The position numbers were made by a program, and so were the translations under genes. The notes under the pieces were generated by a model. The model made no database searches. It saw only the letters and a list, made by a program, of their open reading frames with translations, and was not told where the DNA came from. A stretch of 64,000 nt of DNA from positions 131,307 through 195,306 of the forward strand of contig NZ_SMRP01000011.1 of assembly GCF_004353915.1 (NCBI RefSeq). The letters run 5' to 3'. Positions 17,929-27,043 of the stretch are shown here, in pieces. The stretch comes from Paraburkholderia silviterrae (GTDB taxonomy: Bacteria > Pseudomonadota > Gammaproteobacteria > Burkholderiales > Burkholderiaceae). Each line of letters begins with the position of its first letter. The stretch's first letter is position 1.

Positions 17929-18918
17929 ATGCCGAAATCGCCCACGCCCCCCGTCACCGAGACCGCGCCCGAGCACGCCATCGACAGTGAATACACCGTC
18001 GACGAACTCGCGCGCGTGGCCGGCACCACGGTGCGCAACGTGCGCGCCTATCAGGACCGCGACCTGCTCATGCCGCCCGACAAGCGTGGCCGTGTAGGCA
18101 TCTACAACGACTCCCACGTGGCGCGCCTGAAGCTCATCAATCACCTGCTCGCGCGCGGCTATACGCTTTCGAACATCCAGGACCTCATCAAGGCCATCGA
18201 CGACGGTGGCGACTTGCGCTCGATTCTCGGTCTCGAGAACGCGATTGGCGGTCCGTGGTCGCACACGCGGCCGAGGAGCTATTCCCTGCCCGAGCTGATC
18301 AAGCTGTTCGGCCCGCAGGTGCCCAGCAGCCTCACGCGGCTCGCGAAGCTCGGGCTGCTCGAACGCCAGGGCCTGTCGTTCGTCGCGCGCAACCCGGCCA
18401 TGCTCGATGCCGCCGCGGCCACGGTGCGCGAAGGCATTCCGGCGCGCGAGCTGCTGGACGTGCTCGAAGAGGCGCGCCCGCATTTCGATGCCATCGCGAG
18501 CGCGCTGGTGGCGATGGTCGTGCGGCATCTGGACCGCTACGACGCGGGCGCCCTGCCGCCCGCCACCGACATGCCCGCGCTCGTCGATGCGATCTGGCGG
18601 CTGCGGCCCCTCTCCACCGTGTTCGTCGAGAACGAAATCCTGCGCGCGCTCGAAGAGCAGTCGAGCGCCTACCTGGGCGGCCGCGTCGCCACGATCCTCG
18701 AGCAGACACTGGGACGCCGCCCGGGCGCTGGCGCGGCTGCATCTTCCGCATCGGCGGCTCAAGATGCGCCGCCCGAACCGGGCGAAGCCGCCACGAAGTC
18801 CTCCCCGGCCGAGGCCATGCCGAAATCGGCCAGAGCAGGCGCGAAGCCGTCCGCCGGTAAAGTGGCTGGCAAAGCGGCCGGTAAAGCGGCCGGCAGATCG
18901 CCTGCCAGGAAGCGCTGA
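17929..18918 (+). CDS. MerR family transcriptional regulator with basic tail
   Basis: This 329-residue protein has an N-terminal MerR helix-turn-helix (YTVDELARVAGTTVRNVRAY, about 22-41) and wing (DKRGRVGIYNDSHVARLKLI), then a long helical effector domain (about 90-260). The tail (about 265-329) is Ala/Lys/Pro-rich and histone H1-like (AGKVAGKAAGKAAGRS). It lacks the Cys residues of metal-sensing MerR proteins, so an organic or redox signal is more likely. The monooxygenase operon starts 275 bp downstream and is a plausible target, but no direct evidence links them. Confidence 0.8.
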   Translation: MPKSPTPPVTETAPEHAIDSEYTVDELARVAGTTVRNVRAYQDRDLLMPPDKRGRVGIYNDSHVARLKLINHLLARGYTLSNIQDLIKAIDDGGDLRSILGLENAIGGPWSHTRPRSYSLPELIKLFGPQVPSSLTRLAKLGLLERQGLSFVARNPAMLDAAAATVREGIPARELLDVLEEARPHFDAIASALVAMVVRHLDRYDAGALPPATDMPALVDAIWRLRPLSTVFVENEILRALEEQSSAYLGGRVATILEQTLGRRPGAGAAASSASAAQDAPPEPGEAATKSSPAEAMPKSARAGAKPSAGKVAGKAAGKAAGRSPARKR

Positions 18919-19113
18919 CCCCCACACGCGCGGAGGCAGATTCCTACGCGCGTGAGCTTCGCGGGCTTGTCTTAAGGCCCCGATTTTCTCTCCGATTTCC
19001 TTCCGATTTTTTCCGCTCACGCCACCCGCCCTCGGCGCGCAACCCGCGCCAGGCGGGCATTTGGGCGTTCTCCCGGCCTGCGCGCTCGTTCCTGGAGTGT
19101 TCCCTCTAGCCCC

Positions 19114-19160
19114 TTGCGTCAAAGCGCCCCACCCACTATGTTTACATCATTCAATGTAAC
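19114..19160 (+). promoter_or_regulatory. promoter and overlapping dyad before the monooxygenase operon
   Basis: TTGCGT (19114) and TATGTT (19137) are separated by 17 bp, a sigma-70-like promoter. The dyad GTTTACATCATTCAATGTAAC (19140-19160) overlaps the -10 region and start point, as expected for a repressor operator. The ATG follows 33 bp later. Confidence 0.45.
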
Positions 19161-19192
19161 AGTTCTCAATGGACCATAGGGAGACGCTCCGG

Positions 19193-20794
19193 ATGAACGC
19201 ACCCACCCGGTCTTTCGACGCGGTCGGCATAGACGCGGTCGGCAATGGCGCGGCCAGCAAAGGCCGCACAGGCGAGCCGCTCGGCATCGCCATCATCGGC
19301 ACGGGATTCGCCGGTCTCGGCATGGCGATCCGTCTGCTGCAACGCGGCCATACCGATTTCGCCGTATTCGAGAAGGCCGGCTCGGTGGGCGGCACCTGGC
19401 GCGACAACCACTACCCGGGCTGCGCATGCGATGTGCAATCGCACGTCTACTCGTTCTCGTTCGCGCCCAATCCGCGCTGGACGCGCATGTTCGCGCCGCA
19501 GCCCGAGATTCGCGCGTATCTGAACCGCTGCGTCGAGCAGTTCCGCCTCTCGCCGTGGCTGCACTTCGATCACGAGTTGACCAGCGCCCACTGGGACGAG
19601 ACCGCGCATTGCTGGCGTCTTGCGTTTGCCAACGGGCGGAGCCTCGCCGCCCGTGTGCTGATCTCCGGCATGGGCGGCCTCTCGCGGCCCGCGCTGCCCG
19701 CGATTCCCGGCGTAGAAACCTTCCAGGGCAAGGCCTTTCATTCGCAGCAGTGGGACCACGGCTATGCGCTCGCAGGCAAGCGCGTGGCCGTGATCGGCAC
19801 GGGCGCGAGCGCGATCCAGTTCGTGCCGCAAATCGCGGCGCAAGTGGCCCATCTCGCGCTGTTCCAGCGCACGCCGCCGTGGATCATGCCCAAGCCCGAC
19901 CGGGCGCTCTCACGCTTTGAACAATGGATGTTCCGCACGCTGCCGTTCACGCAGAACATCGCGCGCACGGGCCTTTACTGGATGCTGGAGTCGCGCGTGC
20001 TGGGCTTCGCTGTCCACCCCGCGCTCATGAAAAACGTGCAGAAGCTCGCGCTGCGGCATATCCACCATCAGGTGAAGGACCCCGCGCTGCGCGAAGCGGT
20101 CACGCCCGATTACACGATCGGCTGCAAGCGCGTGCTGATCTCGAACGACTACTATCCGGCGCTCACGCGAGCCAACGTGGGCGTCGTCACGGACGCGATC
20201 GAGCGCATCGACGCCACCGGCGTGATCACGGCGGACGGCAGGCATCACGAGGTGGATTGCCTGATCTACGGCACGGGCTTCCAGGTGGCCGATCCGTTTC
20301 CCCCGGGCGCAGTCATCGGGCGCGGCGGCGCGGACATCGTGCAAACCTGGCGCAACGGCGCGCATGCCTACCTCGGCACGACCTTGCCTGGTTATCCGAA
20401 CTTCTTCATGATCGTCGGCCCCAATACCGGGCTTGGCCATAACTCGATGGTCTTCATGATCGAGTCGCAGGTCGAGTACATCCTCGGCGCGCTCGACGCC
20501 ATGAAGCACGATCGCGCCGATGCGATCGAGGTGCGAGCGCAGGTGGAGGCGCGCTACAACGCGCACATTCAGGCAAAGCTCGACCGTGCGATCTGGTCGG
20601 TGGGCGGCTGCAAGAGCTGGTATCTCGATCCGCGCAGCGGCAAGAACACCACGCTCTGGCCGGGCTTCACTTGGCGCTTCAGGCAGGCCACGGCGCATTT
20701 CTCGATGGCCGACTATCAGGTATTTCATGCGCCGCATCATGAGGATGCCGAATCACCGCTCGCCGTCACCACGCGGACCACCGAGGCCGTCTGA
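19193..20794 (+). CDS. flavin-containing Baeyer-Villiger-type monooxygenase
   Basis: A 533-residue protein. FAD site IIGTGFAGLGMA (about 34-45), then GGTWRDNHYPGCACDV; the Baeyer-Villiger fingerprint FQGKAFHSQQWD (about 178-189); NADPH site VIGTGASAIQFVPQI (about 200). Such enzymes insert oxygen next to ketones or oxidise related carbonyls with NADPH and O2. The start MNAPTRS was chosen because GGGAGA lies nine bases upstream; an ATG eight codons earlier has no ribosome site. It is first gene of an operon with SDR, hydrolase and alpha/beta hydrolases, fitting alcohol-to-ketone-to-ester-to-acid catabolism of a hydrophobic substrate. Confidence 0.9.
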   Translation: MNAPTRSFDAVGIDAVGNGAASKGRTGEPLGIAIIGTGFAGLGMAIRLLQRGHTDFAVFEKAGSVGGTWRDNHYPGCACDVQSHVYSFSFAPNPRWTRMFAPQPEIRAYLNRCVEQFRLSPWLHFDHELTSAHWDETAHCWRLAFANGRSLAARVLISGMGGLSRPALPAIPGVETFQGKAFHSQQWDHGYALAGKRVAVIGTGASAIQFVPQIAAQVAHLALFQRTPPWIMPKPDRALSRFEQWMFRTLPFTQNIARTGLYWMLESRVLGFAVHPALMKNVQKLALRHIHHQVKDPALREAVTPDYTIGCKRVLISNDYYPALTRANVGVVTDAIERIDATGVITADGRHHEVDCLIYGTGFQVADPFPPGAVIGRGGADIVQTWRNGAHAYLGTTLPGYPNFFMIVGPNTGLGHNSMVFMIESQVEYILGALDAMKHDRADAIEVRAQVEARYNAHIQAKLDRAIWSVGGCKSWYLDPRSGKNTTLWPGFTWRFRQATAHFSMADYQVFHAPHHEDAESPLAVTTRTTEAV

Positions 20795-20853
20795 AGCGCA
20801 ACGCCGCGCACCACAGCGCAACGCCACGCATCGTCAGGGAGAGAACGCTCATC

Positions 20854-21837
20854 ATGAAGCACTTCGACAACAAGGTCGCCGCGATCACCGGCGCGGGCTC
20901 GGGCATGGGCCGCGCGCTCGCCGTCCAGCTTGCCGGCGCCGGCTGCCATCTCGCGCTCGCGGACAAGAACGCACCAGGACTCGCCGAAACCGAGCGCATC
21001 GTGCGCGCGATCGCCCCCAAGGTGCGCGTGAGCACGCGCGTGCTCGACGTGGGCGAGCGCGACGCCGTGTTCGCCTGGGCCGACGAAACCGCCCTCGCGC
21101 ACGGCCGCGTGAACCTCATCTTCAACAACGCGGGCGTCGCGCTCTCCAGCACCATCGACGGCATGTCGTACAGCGATCTCGAATGGATCGTGAATATCAA
21201 CTTCTGGGGCGTCGTGCATGGCACCAAGGCCTTCCTGCCCTATCTGAAGGCATCGGGCGACGGGCATATCGTCAACACATCGAGCGTGTTCGGCCTGTTC
21301 GCGCAGCCCGGCATGAGCGCCTACAACGCCACCAAGTACGCGGTGCGCGGCTTCACCGAATCGCTGCGCCAGGAGCTCGACATGATGAAGTGCGGCGTCT
21401 CCGCCACCTGCGTGCATCCGGGCGGCATCCGCACCAACATCGCGCAATCGAGCCGCGTGGCGCCGAACATGGTCGGCTTCATGGTGGCGAGCGAGCAGCA
21501 TGGCAAGGACGAATTCGAGAAGTTCTTCATCACCACCGCAGACGACGCCGCGCGCACGATTCTCAATGGCGTGCGCCGCAACGCGCGGCGCGTGCTGATC
21601 GGGCGCGACGCCCGCATGGCGGACTGGCTCGCGCGCGTGCTGCCCGCGGCCTATCAGTCGCTCGTCGTGCGCGAGGCACGGCGCGAGGCCGGGAAGGCCC
21701 GCAAGCGCGCGCGCCGCGAACAGTCCAATGAGCTGATAAATGGACTCGCCAACGGACTAACAAGCGGCACCAACGCCGCACGCGAACAGGCAAGGAACAA
21801 CAACACAGGCAACAGCAATCAGGGAGAAACAGCATGA
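20854..21837 (+). CDS. short-chain dehydrogenase/reductase
   Basis: A 327-residue classical SDR: cofactor site GAGSGMG (13-19), NNAGV, Ser of NTSSVFG and catalytic YNATK. An Asp after beta-2 (LADKN) suggests NAD(H) preference. The C-terminal 50 residues form a charged Asn/Gly-rich tail (ARREAGKARKRARREQSNEL) beyond the catalytic fold. It follows the monooxygenase by 59 bp and its stop overlaps the next start (ATGA), so translation is probably coupled. It would interconvert an alcohol and the ketone used by the monooxygenase. Confidence 0.9.
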   Translation: MKHFDNKVAAITGAGSGMGRALAVQLAGAGCHLALADKNAPGLAETERIVRAIAPKVRVSTRVLDVGERDAVFAWADETALAHGRVNLIFNNAGVALSSTIDGMSYSDLEWIVNINFWGVVHGTKAFLPYLKASGDGHIVNTSSVFGLFAQPGMSAYNATKYAVRGFTESLRQELDMMKCGVSATCVHPGGIRTNIAQSSRVAPNMVGFMVASEQHGKDEFEKFFITTADDAARTILNGVRRNARRVLIGRDARMADWLARVLPAAYQSLVVREARREAGKARKRARREQSNELINGLANGLTSGTNAAREQARNNNTGNSNQGETA

Positions 21838-22733
21838 TGCCGATCCGGCGCGACATCCGTTTCGCGTTACCGCCCGAAAGAGCCTGTGACTGGCACGTCG
21901 AGGGCGTGCCAGTCACCCACTTCTTCAATGCGCTTTCGCTGCTGTTTCCGGCCGGCGAACGCTTCTTCATGGACGCCGTGCGCCACTACCGCGACCGGAT
22001 CGTTGACCCCGAGCTCAAGAAGCAGGTCATGGGCTTCATCGGCCAGGAAGCGATGCACACGCGCGAGCATGTCGAATACAACGACCTGCTGGAGGCGGCG
22101 GGCCTGCCCGCGCACAAGCTCGACAAGCGCCTCTGGGCCATCCTGAACTTCGGGCGCAAAGTGCTGCCGCCCTCGCTGCAGCTCGCGCAGACCGTGGCGC
22201 TCGAGCACTACACCGCGATGCTCGCCGACCTGCTGCTCGCGGACACCGGCACGCGCATCGAAGGCTCGGTGCAAGGCTATAAGCAGATGTGGCTCTGGCA
22301 TGCGCTCGAGGAAACCGAGCACAAGTCCGTTTCGTATGACGTCTGGAATCTCGTGATCGAGCCCGGCGTGAAACGCTATCTGATGCGCACCGGCACGATG
22401 CTCGCGACGACGGTGCTGTTCTGGCTGATCGTGTTCGACTATCACCTCGCACTCATGCGCCGGCACAAGCGGCGCATCGGCAAGTTCGGCGGCCGCTGGC
22501 AACTCATCAAGTTCCTCTACGGTCCGCGCCACGGCGTGTTCCCCGGCATCGCGCTCGAATGGCTGCGCTTTTTCAAGCCGGGCTTCCATCCGTGGGATCA
22601 CAACAATCGTAAGCATCTCGAACGAATCGATGGCCTCATCGCGCAGATCGACGAGACCAATGCGCAATACGCTTCGCAAGCTGCGCCACGCCGCGTGCCG
22701 CTGCATCCGGCGGGCACACCGCGCGCCGCCTGA
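21834..22733 (+). CDS. predicted metal-dependent hydrolase (PF10118 type)
   Basis: A 299-residue helical protein has several His/Glu pairs typical of the predicted metal-dependent hydrolase family (FIGQEAMHTREHVEYND, VALEHYTAMLADLLL, WLWHALEETEHKSVSYDVW). This resembles a ferritin-like di-metal arrangement more than a classical hydrolase. One hydrophobic segment (about 183-200, TMLATTVLFWLIVFDYHLAL) suggests membrane association. It overlaps the SDR stop by four bases and has GGGAGA upstream. Members often sit beside flavin monooxygenases and SDRs, as here. The reaction is unknown. Confidence 0.8.
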   Translation: MMPIRRDIRFALPPERACDWHVEGVPVTHFFNALSLLFPAGERFFMDAVRHYRDRIVDPELKKQVMGFIGQEAMHTREHVEYNDLLEAAGLPAHKLDKRLWAILNFGRKVLPPSLQLAQTVALEHYTAMLADLLLADTGTRIEGSVQGYKQMWLWHALEETEHKSVSYDVWNLVIEPGVKRYLMRTGTMLATTVLFWLIVFDYHLALMRRHKRRIGKFGGRWQLIKFLYGPRHGVFPGIALEWLRFFKPGFHPWDHNNRKHLERIDGLIAQIDETNAQYASQAAPRRVPLHPAGTPRAA

Positions 22734-22739
22734 CGCAGC

Positions 22740-23723
22740 ATGTGCGCCATGAGCGAAGCTAAGCACGGTGGGTCACGCGGGCACGATGCGCCTTCGGCGC
22801 CGGAACGGCTCGAGGTGATATCGGACGGCGTGCGCCTTGCCGTGTACGTGAGCGGGCCGCCCGACGCGCCGCCCATGATCCTCGTGCACGGCTATCCGGA
22901 TTCCGCGCGCGTGTGGGCGGCGCTGCGCCGCGAGCTGGATACGCACTTTCGCGTGATTGCGTACGACGTGCGCGGCATGGGCGCCTCGGCGGCGCCGCGG
23001 CGGCGCGCGGGCTACCGGCTCGCGCAGCTTGCCCGCGATCTGTCGGCCGTGGCCGACGCCACCTGCGGCACGCGGCCGTTTCACCTCGTCGCGCACGACT
23101 GGGGCTCGATCCAGTGCTGGGAAGCCGTGACCGACCCGGCCAACGCGGCGCGCATCGCCTCCTACACGTCGATTTCGGGGCCGTGCCTCGATCATGTGTT
23201 TCGCGCGCGCATGAGTCTCGCGCAGTCGCTGAAGTCCTGGTATATCGCGTTCTTTCATCTGCCGCTCGCGCCACAACTCGTGTGGCGCCTGGGCGGCGCT
23301 GCGCTATGGCCGTGGTGGCTGAGCAAGACCGAGGGCGTGCGCGCGACGCCCGACCCCGATCAGCTGCGCAACGGCATCAACGGGCTGCAGCTCTATCGCG
23401 CCAACTTCATCGCGCGCGCCTGGCGTCCGCGTGAGCGGCGCACCCAGGTGCCGGTGCAGTTCATCGTGCCGCGCCTGGACCGCTATGTGACGCCGGCCCT
23501 GTCCGAGGGCGTCGCGCAATGGCTGGGCCGCTACCGGCGCGAGGTCATCGACGCTGCGCACTGGTGCGTCTTGCGCGACGCGCCGCTCATTGCCATGCGT
23601 ATCGAACGGTTCATCGCATGGACAAGACGCGACCCGCAGCCGATGGCAGCGCAGCCCCGATGCCCGGACGACACCGGGGCATCCGGTGCTGCGCCGGAAC
23701 GCGGCGAGCGCAAAAGTACCTGA
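22740..23723 (+). CDS. alpha/beta hydrolase, epoxide hydrolase/dehalogenase-like
   Basis: A 327-residue alpha/beta hydrolase. Oxyanion loop HGYPDSARVW, DVRGMGAS, and nucleophile elbow HDWGS, with Asp instead of Ser (residue about 119). An Asp nucleophile is typical of epoxide hydrolases and haloalkane dehalogenases rather than esterases. The likely catalytic His is in AAHWCV near residue 273. The first ATG is used; a second ATG three codons later is equally possible, neither with a good ribosome site. It follows the metal-hydrolase gene by 6 bp in the monooxygenase operon. Confidence 0.85.
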   Translation: MCAMSEAKHGGSRGHDAPSAPERLEVISDGVRLAVYVSGPPDAPPMILVHGYPDSARVWAALRRELDTHFRVIAYDVRGMGASAAPRRRAGYRLAQLARDLSAVADATCGTRPFHLVAHDWGSIQCWEAVTDPANAARIASYTSISGPCLDHVFRARMSLAQSLKSWYIAFFHLPLAPQLVWRLGGAALWPWWLSKTEGVRATPDPDQLRNGINGLQLYRANFIARAWRPRERRTQVPVQFIVPRLDRYVTPALSEGVAQWLGRYRREVIDAAHWCVLRDAPLIAMRIERFIAWTRRDPQPMAAQPRCPDDTGASGAAPERGERKST

Positions 23724-23797
23724 ACCATACCCAGTCGTACGGATAACGAAGAATTCCGTGTTCTTCATGTCTCTCCATCTTGCCAGCGGAGGATCGC

Positions 23798-24862
23798 GTG
23801 AACGCCATCGCCTTGCCCCTCGTAACGGCAATCGCCGTGATAGCCCTTGCCTGCGCCGCGCTCATGTCGTTCACGCGGCGTGCGGCGCGCCGCATCGAAC
23901 AGGCCGTGCCGATGGACGGCCGCCATATCGATATCGATGGAGAGCGCATCCATTACGCCGAGTACGGCGGCGGCAACACCGATGGGCCGCCCATCGTATT
24001 CGTGCACGGTCTGTGCGGGCAGATGCGCAATTTCTCGTACCTGCCCCTCGAAGCGCTCGCGCGCGAGCATCGCGTGATTCTCATCGACCGGCCCGGCTCC
24101 GGATACTCCACGCGCGGCGCGCATAGGCTTGCCAACATTCGCGCCCAGGCAGACACGGTTGCGCGCCTCATCGCCGCGCTCGGCCTCGAGGCGCCCGTGC
24201 TCGTGGGGCATTCGCTCGGCGGCGCGATCGCGCTGGCCGTCGCGCTCGACCATCCCAGGTCGGTCGCACGGCTCGCGCTCATCGCCCCGCTCACCCATGT
24301 GCAGACCGAGGTGCCCAAGGCCTTCCGCGCGCTCGCCGTACGCTCGGCGCGCGTGCGCCGCTTCATCGCGCGCACGCTCGCCACGCCCTTCGGCCTCGCC
24401 ACGAGCACCGCGACGCTCAAGGCCGTGTTCGCGCCCGAGGCGGTGCCCGCGGACTTCCGCACACGCGGCGGCGCGCTCCTCAGCGTTCGGCCCAAGGGGT
24501 TCTACAACGCGTCGATGGATCTCATCGCCATCGAGGATTCGGACGATCTCGAACAGATGGAGCAACGCTACGCAGACCTGACGGTTCCTGCCGACGTGCT
24601 GTTCGGTCGCGACGACATTGTCCTCAACTGGATGCATCACGGCGATGCCCTGCGCCGCCGCTCGAAACGTGTGACGCTCAAGGTCGTCAATGGCGGCCAC
24701 ATGCTGCCGGTCACCGCGCCTTCGGCGACCTGCGACTGGCTGCGCGCTGCGATCGCAGGCACCACGCAGGCGAATGACGAACGGCCGATCGCCGTCGACC
24801 AGCACGACGGTGCGCAGTCGCTCGTCGCTTCGCCTCCACTGGGCGGCCGGGCGGCGACATAG
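23798..24862 (+). CDS. alpha/beta hydrolase, membrane-anchored, serine type
   Basis: A 354-residue protein starts at GTG with GGAGG five bases upstream. An N-terminal hydrophobic helix (LPLVTAIAVIALACAALM) may anchor it. The hydrolase domain has HGLCGQMRNF, DRPGSGYS, nucleophile GHSLGG (Ser near residue 138), FGRDDIVL and His in NGGHMLP. It would cleave esters such as those a Baeyer-Villiger enzyme makes. It lies 74 bp after the previous hydrolase, and is probably the last gene of the operon. Confidence 0.85.
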   Translation: MNAIALPLVTAIAVIALACAALMSFTRRAARRIEQAVPMDGRHIDIDGERIHYAEYGGGNTDGPPIVFVHGLCGQMRNFSYLPLEALAREHRVILIDRPGSGYSTRGAHRLANIRAQADTVARLIAALGLEAPVLVGHSLGGAIALAVALDHPRSVARLALIAPLTHVQTEVPKAFRALAVRSARVRRFIARTLATPFGLATSTATLKAVFAPEAVPADFRTRGGALLSVRPKGFYNASMDLIAIEDSDDLEQMEQRYADLTVPADVLFGRDDIVLNWMHHGDALRRRSKRVTLKVVNGGHMLPVTAPSATCDWLRAAIAGTTQANDERPIAVDQHDGAQSLVASPPLGGRAAT

Positions 24863-25043
24863 TCACGCCGCCCGCGCGTTCAATCGGCAGGAATGCAAAC
24901 GAAACCCTCGCCGCGCGTTACGCGACGAAGAAATTGAGAAACAACGCGCAGCGTAGCCGTTACCATCGCGCTTTTTTCGCTACGCCGTTTGCCGTTCTGT
25001 TTGACGTTTCGTCCAAAAAAGTAGCGACACAGGGAGCCAAACC

Positions 25044-26036
25044 ATGAATATCGATCCATCGCATTCGACACCGCCCGGCGCTCAGCCTGTTCGCGCACCG
25101 GCGCGGCTTGCGCGGCGCCTCGCTGCGCCGCTCACCTGCGTGGCGCTTGCCTTCGCCAGCGTCACGGCCTTTGCGCAAAGCGACGCGCCAGCCGACGCAA
25201 GTGCACAACAAAGTACCCAGCAAGACGCCGCGCCAGCCGCCGCGAGCCCATTGGGCAACACCGCCGCCGAAGTCGGCAAGCTTTCCCTCGAGCAGCAGGT
25301 GCGCTGGCTTCAGCGCGCGCAAAAGAGCGGTGCGCTCGTGAAGATGAGCGACGCGCAACTCACGGCGCTCTTTCAGGCATTCGATCCTGTCGTCGTGCCC
25401 GCGCTCATCCAGCTCGGGCCATCGGGCTATCCGTCGTACGAATTCGTGCTCTCGCGCTGGGAACGCCTGAACGGCAAGTGGCCCAGCAAGCCCGCGCACA
25501 TGCTCGTCAAGCTCACGCACGATCCCCTGCGCATCTACGCGAAATGGCTGCCCGACGGCGAACATTCGGGCGAAGAAGTGATCTACGACGCCGGCAAACG
25601 CACCGACCAGATGTACGGGCATCTGGGCGGCCTGCTCGGCGTCATGCCGATGTGGACGGCGCTCGACGGCTCGCTCGCGCGCTCGCAGTCGAATCACAAG
25701 ATCACGGAACTCGGCACGGAGTTCATCGTGAGCCAGTTCATGACGGACGCGAAGAGGTATGTCGAAGTGGGCGCGCCGTACAAGCCGCAAGTGGAGGTGA
25801 AGACGCTCAGCGGCGTGCGCGTCGTGGCGCTCACCTATGTCTCGCCGGCCGGCAAGCCGCAGTTCTATGCGAAGAAGCAGACGCTCGGGCTCGACCTGCG
25901 CCGCCCGTATTTCCGCACCGTCGAAGCTTACGACAACGACGGCCAGATCTTCGAAAAGATCGTGATTGAAAGCATCACGCCGAAGACCTTCGAGGCCGAT
26001 GCCTTCGATCCGAAGAATCCCGACTACAAGTTCTAG
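25044..26036 (+). CDS. DUF1571 secreted protein
   Basis: A 330-residue protein. The N-terminus has a Pro/Arg leader, then a hydrophobic core (LAAPLTCVALAFASVTAFA) with cleavage after AFA, so it is probably periplasmic. A low-complexity linker (SDAPADASAQQSTQQDAAPA) precedes the DUF1571 domain, with YEFVLSRWERLNGKWPSK, KLTHDPLRIYAKWLPDG, GEEVIYDAGK and NSHKIT-like segments. The family is of unknown function and resembles a lipoprotein-carrier fold. GGGAG precedes the ATG. It appears monocistronic; the repeat block at 26060 follows. Confidence 0.75.
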   Translation: MNIDPSHSTPPGAQPVRAPARLARRLAAPLTCVALAFASVTAFAQSDAPADASAQQSTQQDAAPAAASPLGNTAAEVGKLSLEQQVRWLQRAQKSGALVKMSDAQLTALFQAFDPVVVPALIQLGPSGYPSYEFVLSRWERLNGKWPSKPAHMLVKLTHDPLRIYAKWLPDGEHSGEEVIYDAGKRTDQMYGHLGGLLGVMPMWTALDGSLARSQSNHKITELGTEFIVSQFMTDAKRYVEVGAPYKPQVEVKTLSGVRVVALTYVSPAGKPQFYAKKQTLGLDLRRPYFRTVEAYDNDGQIFEKIVIESITPKTFEADAFDPKNPDYKF

Positions 26037-26059
26037 CACGCATTTGCGGCGCGGCGCGC

Positions 26060-26397
26060 AAAGGTGAGGTTTTTCGGGGGCCGACGACTCCTGGAATTCC
26101 TCACCATTACCGTGCCGGTGAGACTGCCGCGCCTTGTGCGGCTCACCCCGAGCCTGCATCTCCTGGAATTCCTCACCATTACCAGGGCCGGTGAGGCTGT
26201 CGCGCCTTGTGCGGCTCACCCCGAGCCTGCATCTCCTGGAATTCCTCACCACTACCGGAGCCGGTGAGGCTGCCGCGCCTTGTGCGGCTTACCCCGAGCC
26301 TGCATCTCCTGGAATTCCTCACCACTACCGGAGCCGGTGAGGCTGCCGCGCCTTGTGCGGCTCACCCTGAGCCTGCATCTCCTGGAACAGCTCACCT
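26060..26397. repeat. 73-bp tandem repeat carrying iteron-like motifs
   Basis: One forward iteron (AAAGGTGAGGTTTTTCGGGG, 26060) is followed by units at 26089, 26161, 26234 and 26307 of 72-73 bp, and a partial unit at 26380. Every unit has TCCTGGAATTCCTCACC, a variant of the CTCACC motif, plus a bulged stem-loop GGTGAGGCTGCCGC...GCGGCTCACC. No protein is encoded; the repeat length is not a multiple of three. No transposon ends or CRISPR features are seen. Confidence 0.75.
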
Positions 26398-26425
26398 CAG
26401 TGGCACGCCGCCCTAAATTCCGCGC

Positions 26426-27043
26426 TCAGCGATAGCGCTGCAATTCAGGATCCTTGATCGGCTGCGCGGGCAAATTGAGCATGCCTGGCAGCATGCTGAG
26501 CTTCGGCAGGCCGTCGACATCGGCCCAGCGGCCGCCCGAGCCCTGATAAATGATGGTGGGCGTGCCCTGAAAACCCAGGTCCTGGAACAGCTTCATGTTG
26601 CTGTCGAGCTGCGCCTGCGCGGCCGGCGGGATGCTCGCGAGCGGCGCGATGCCGCCCGACTCGTCCTTCTCGGAGTAATGCGTCTCCAGTTCCCTCAGGA
26701 GTGCCGCACTGTCCTTCGACTGCAGCAGTGCCGCCGCCTTGCCCGCCGAATCGGGCTTGAGAAAGCCCATGGGAATCCAGTGGACCTGGAGCCCGACGGC
26801 TTCATACGGCTGCAGCGCTTTCCACACCAGGTGACAAAAAATACAGTTGGGGTCCATGAAGACATAAAGCGTCGACTTGACGTTCGCACCACTCGCGCCT
26901 TCGACAATCGCACTCGCGCTCAGAAAGCGCGTGGCGGCCGTGGCCGGCAGCCACGCGGGCTCGTCTGCAGCCATGCTCGCTGCCGGAGCAGCCAATGCGC
27001 TCAAGGCACTCGCTGCAATCAGTGTCGTGATCCACTTCTTCAT
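26426..27043 (-). CDS. DsbG/DsbC-like thiol:disulfide interchange protein, short form
   Basis: A 205-residue periplasmic protein with signal peptide MKKWITTLIAASALSALAAP. The thioredoxin-like domain has FMDPNCIFC (redox Cys67 and Cys70) and a cis-Pro loop GTPTIIY. The CIFC pair differs from DsbC CGYC and DsbG CPYC. At 205 residues it lacks most of the N-terminal dimerisation domain of DsbC/DsbG (about 230-250). It likely isomerises or reduces disulfides in envelope proteins. It stands alone between two repeat-rich intergenic regions. Confidence 0.85.
   Translation of the reverse strand: MKKWITTLIAASALSALAAPAASMAADEPAWLPATAATRFLSASAIVEGASGANVKSTLYVFMDPNCIFCHLVWKALQPYEAVGLQVHWIPMGFLKPDSAGKAAALLQSKDSAALLRELETHYSEKDESGGIAPLASIPPAAQAQLDSNMKLFQDLGFQGTPTIIYQGSGGRWADVDGLPKLSMLPGMLNLPAQPIKDPELQRYR

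Noticed and set aside
26060..26397. CRISPR array
   Set aside because: Units are contiguous 73-bp copies without variable spacers, and no cas genes are near.
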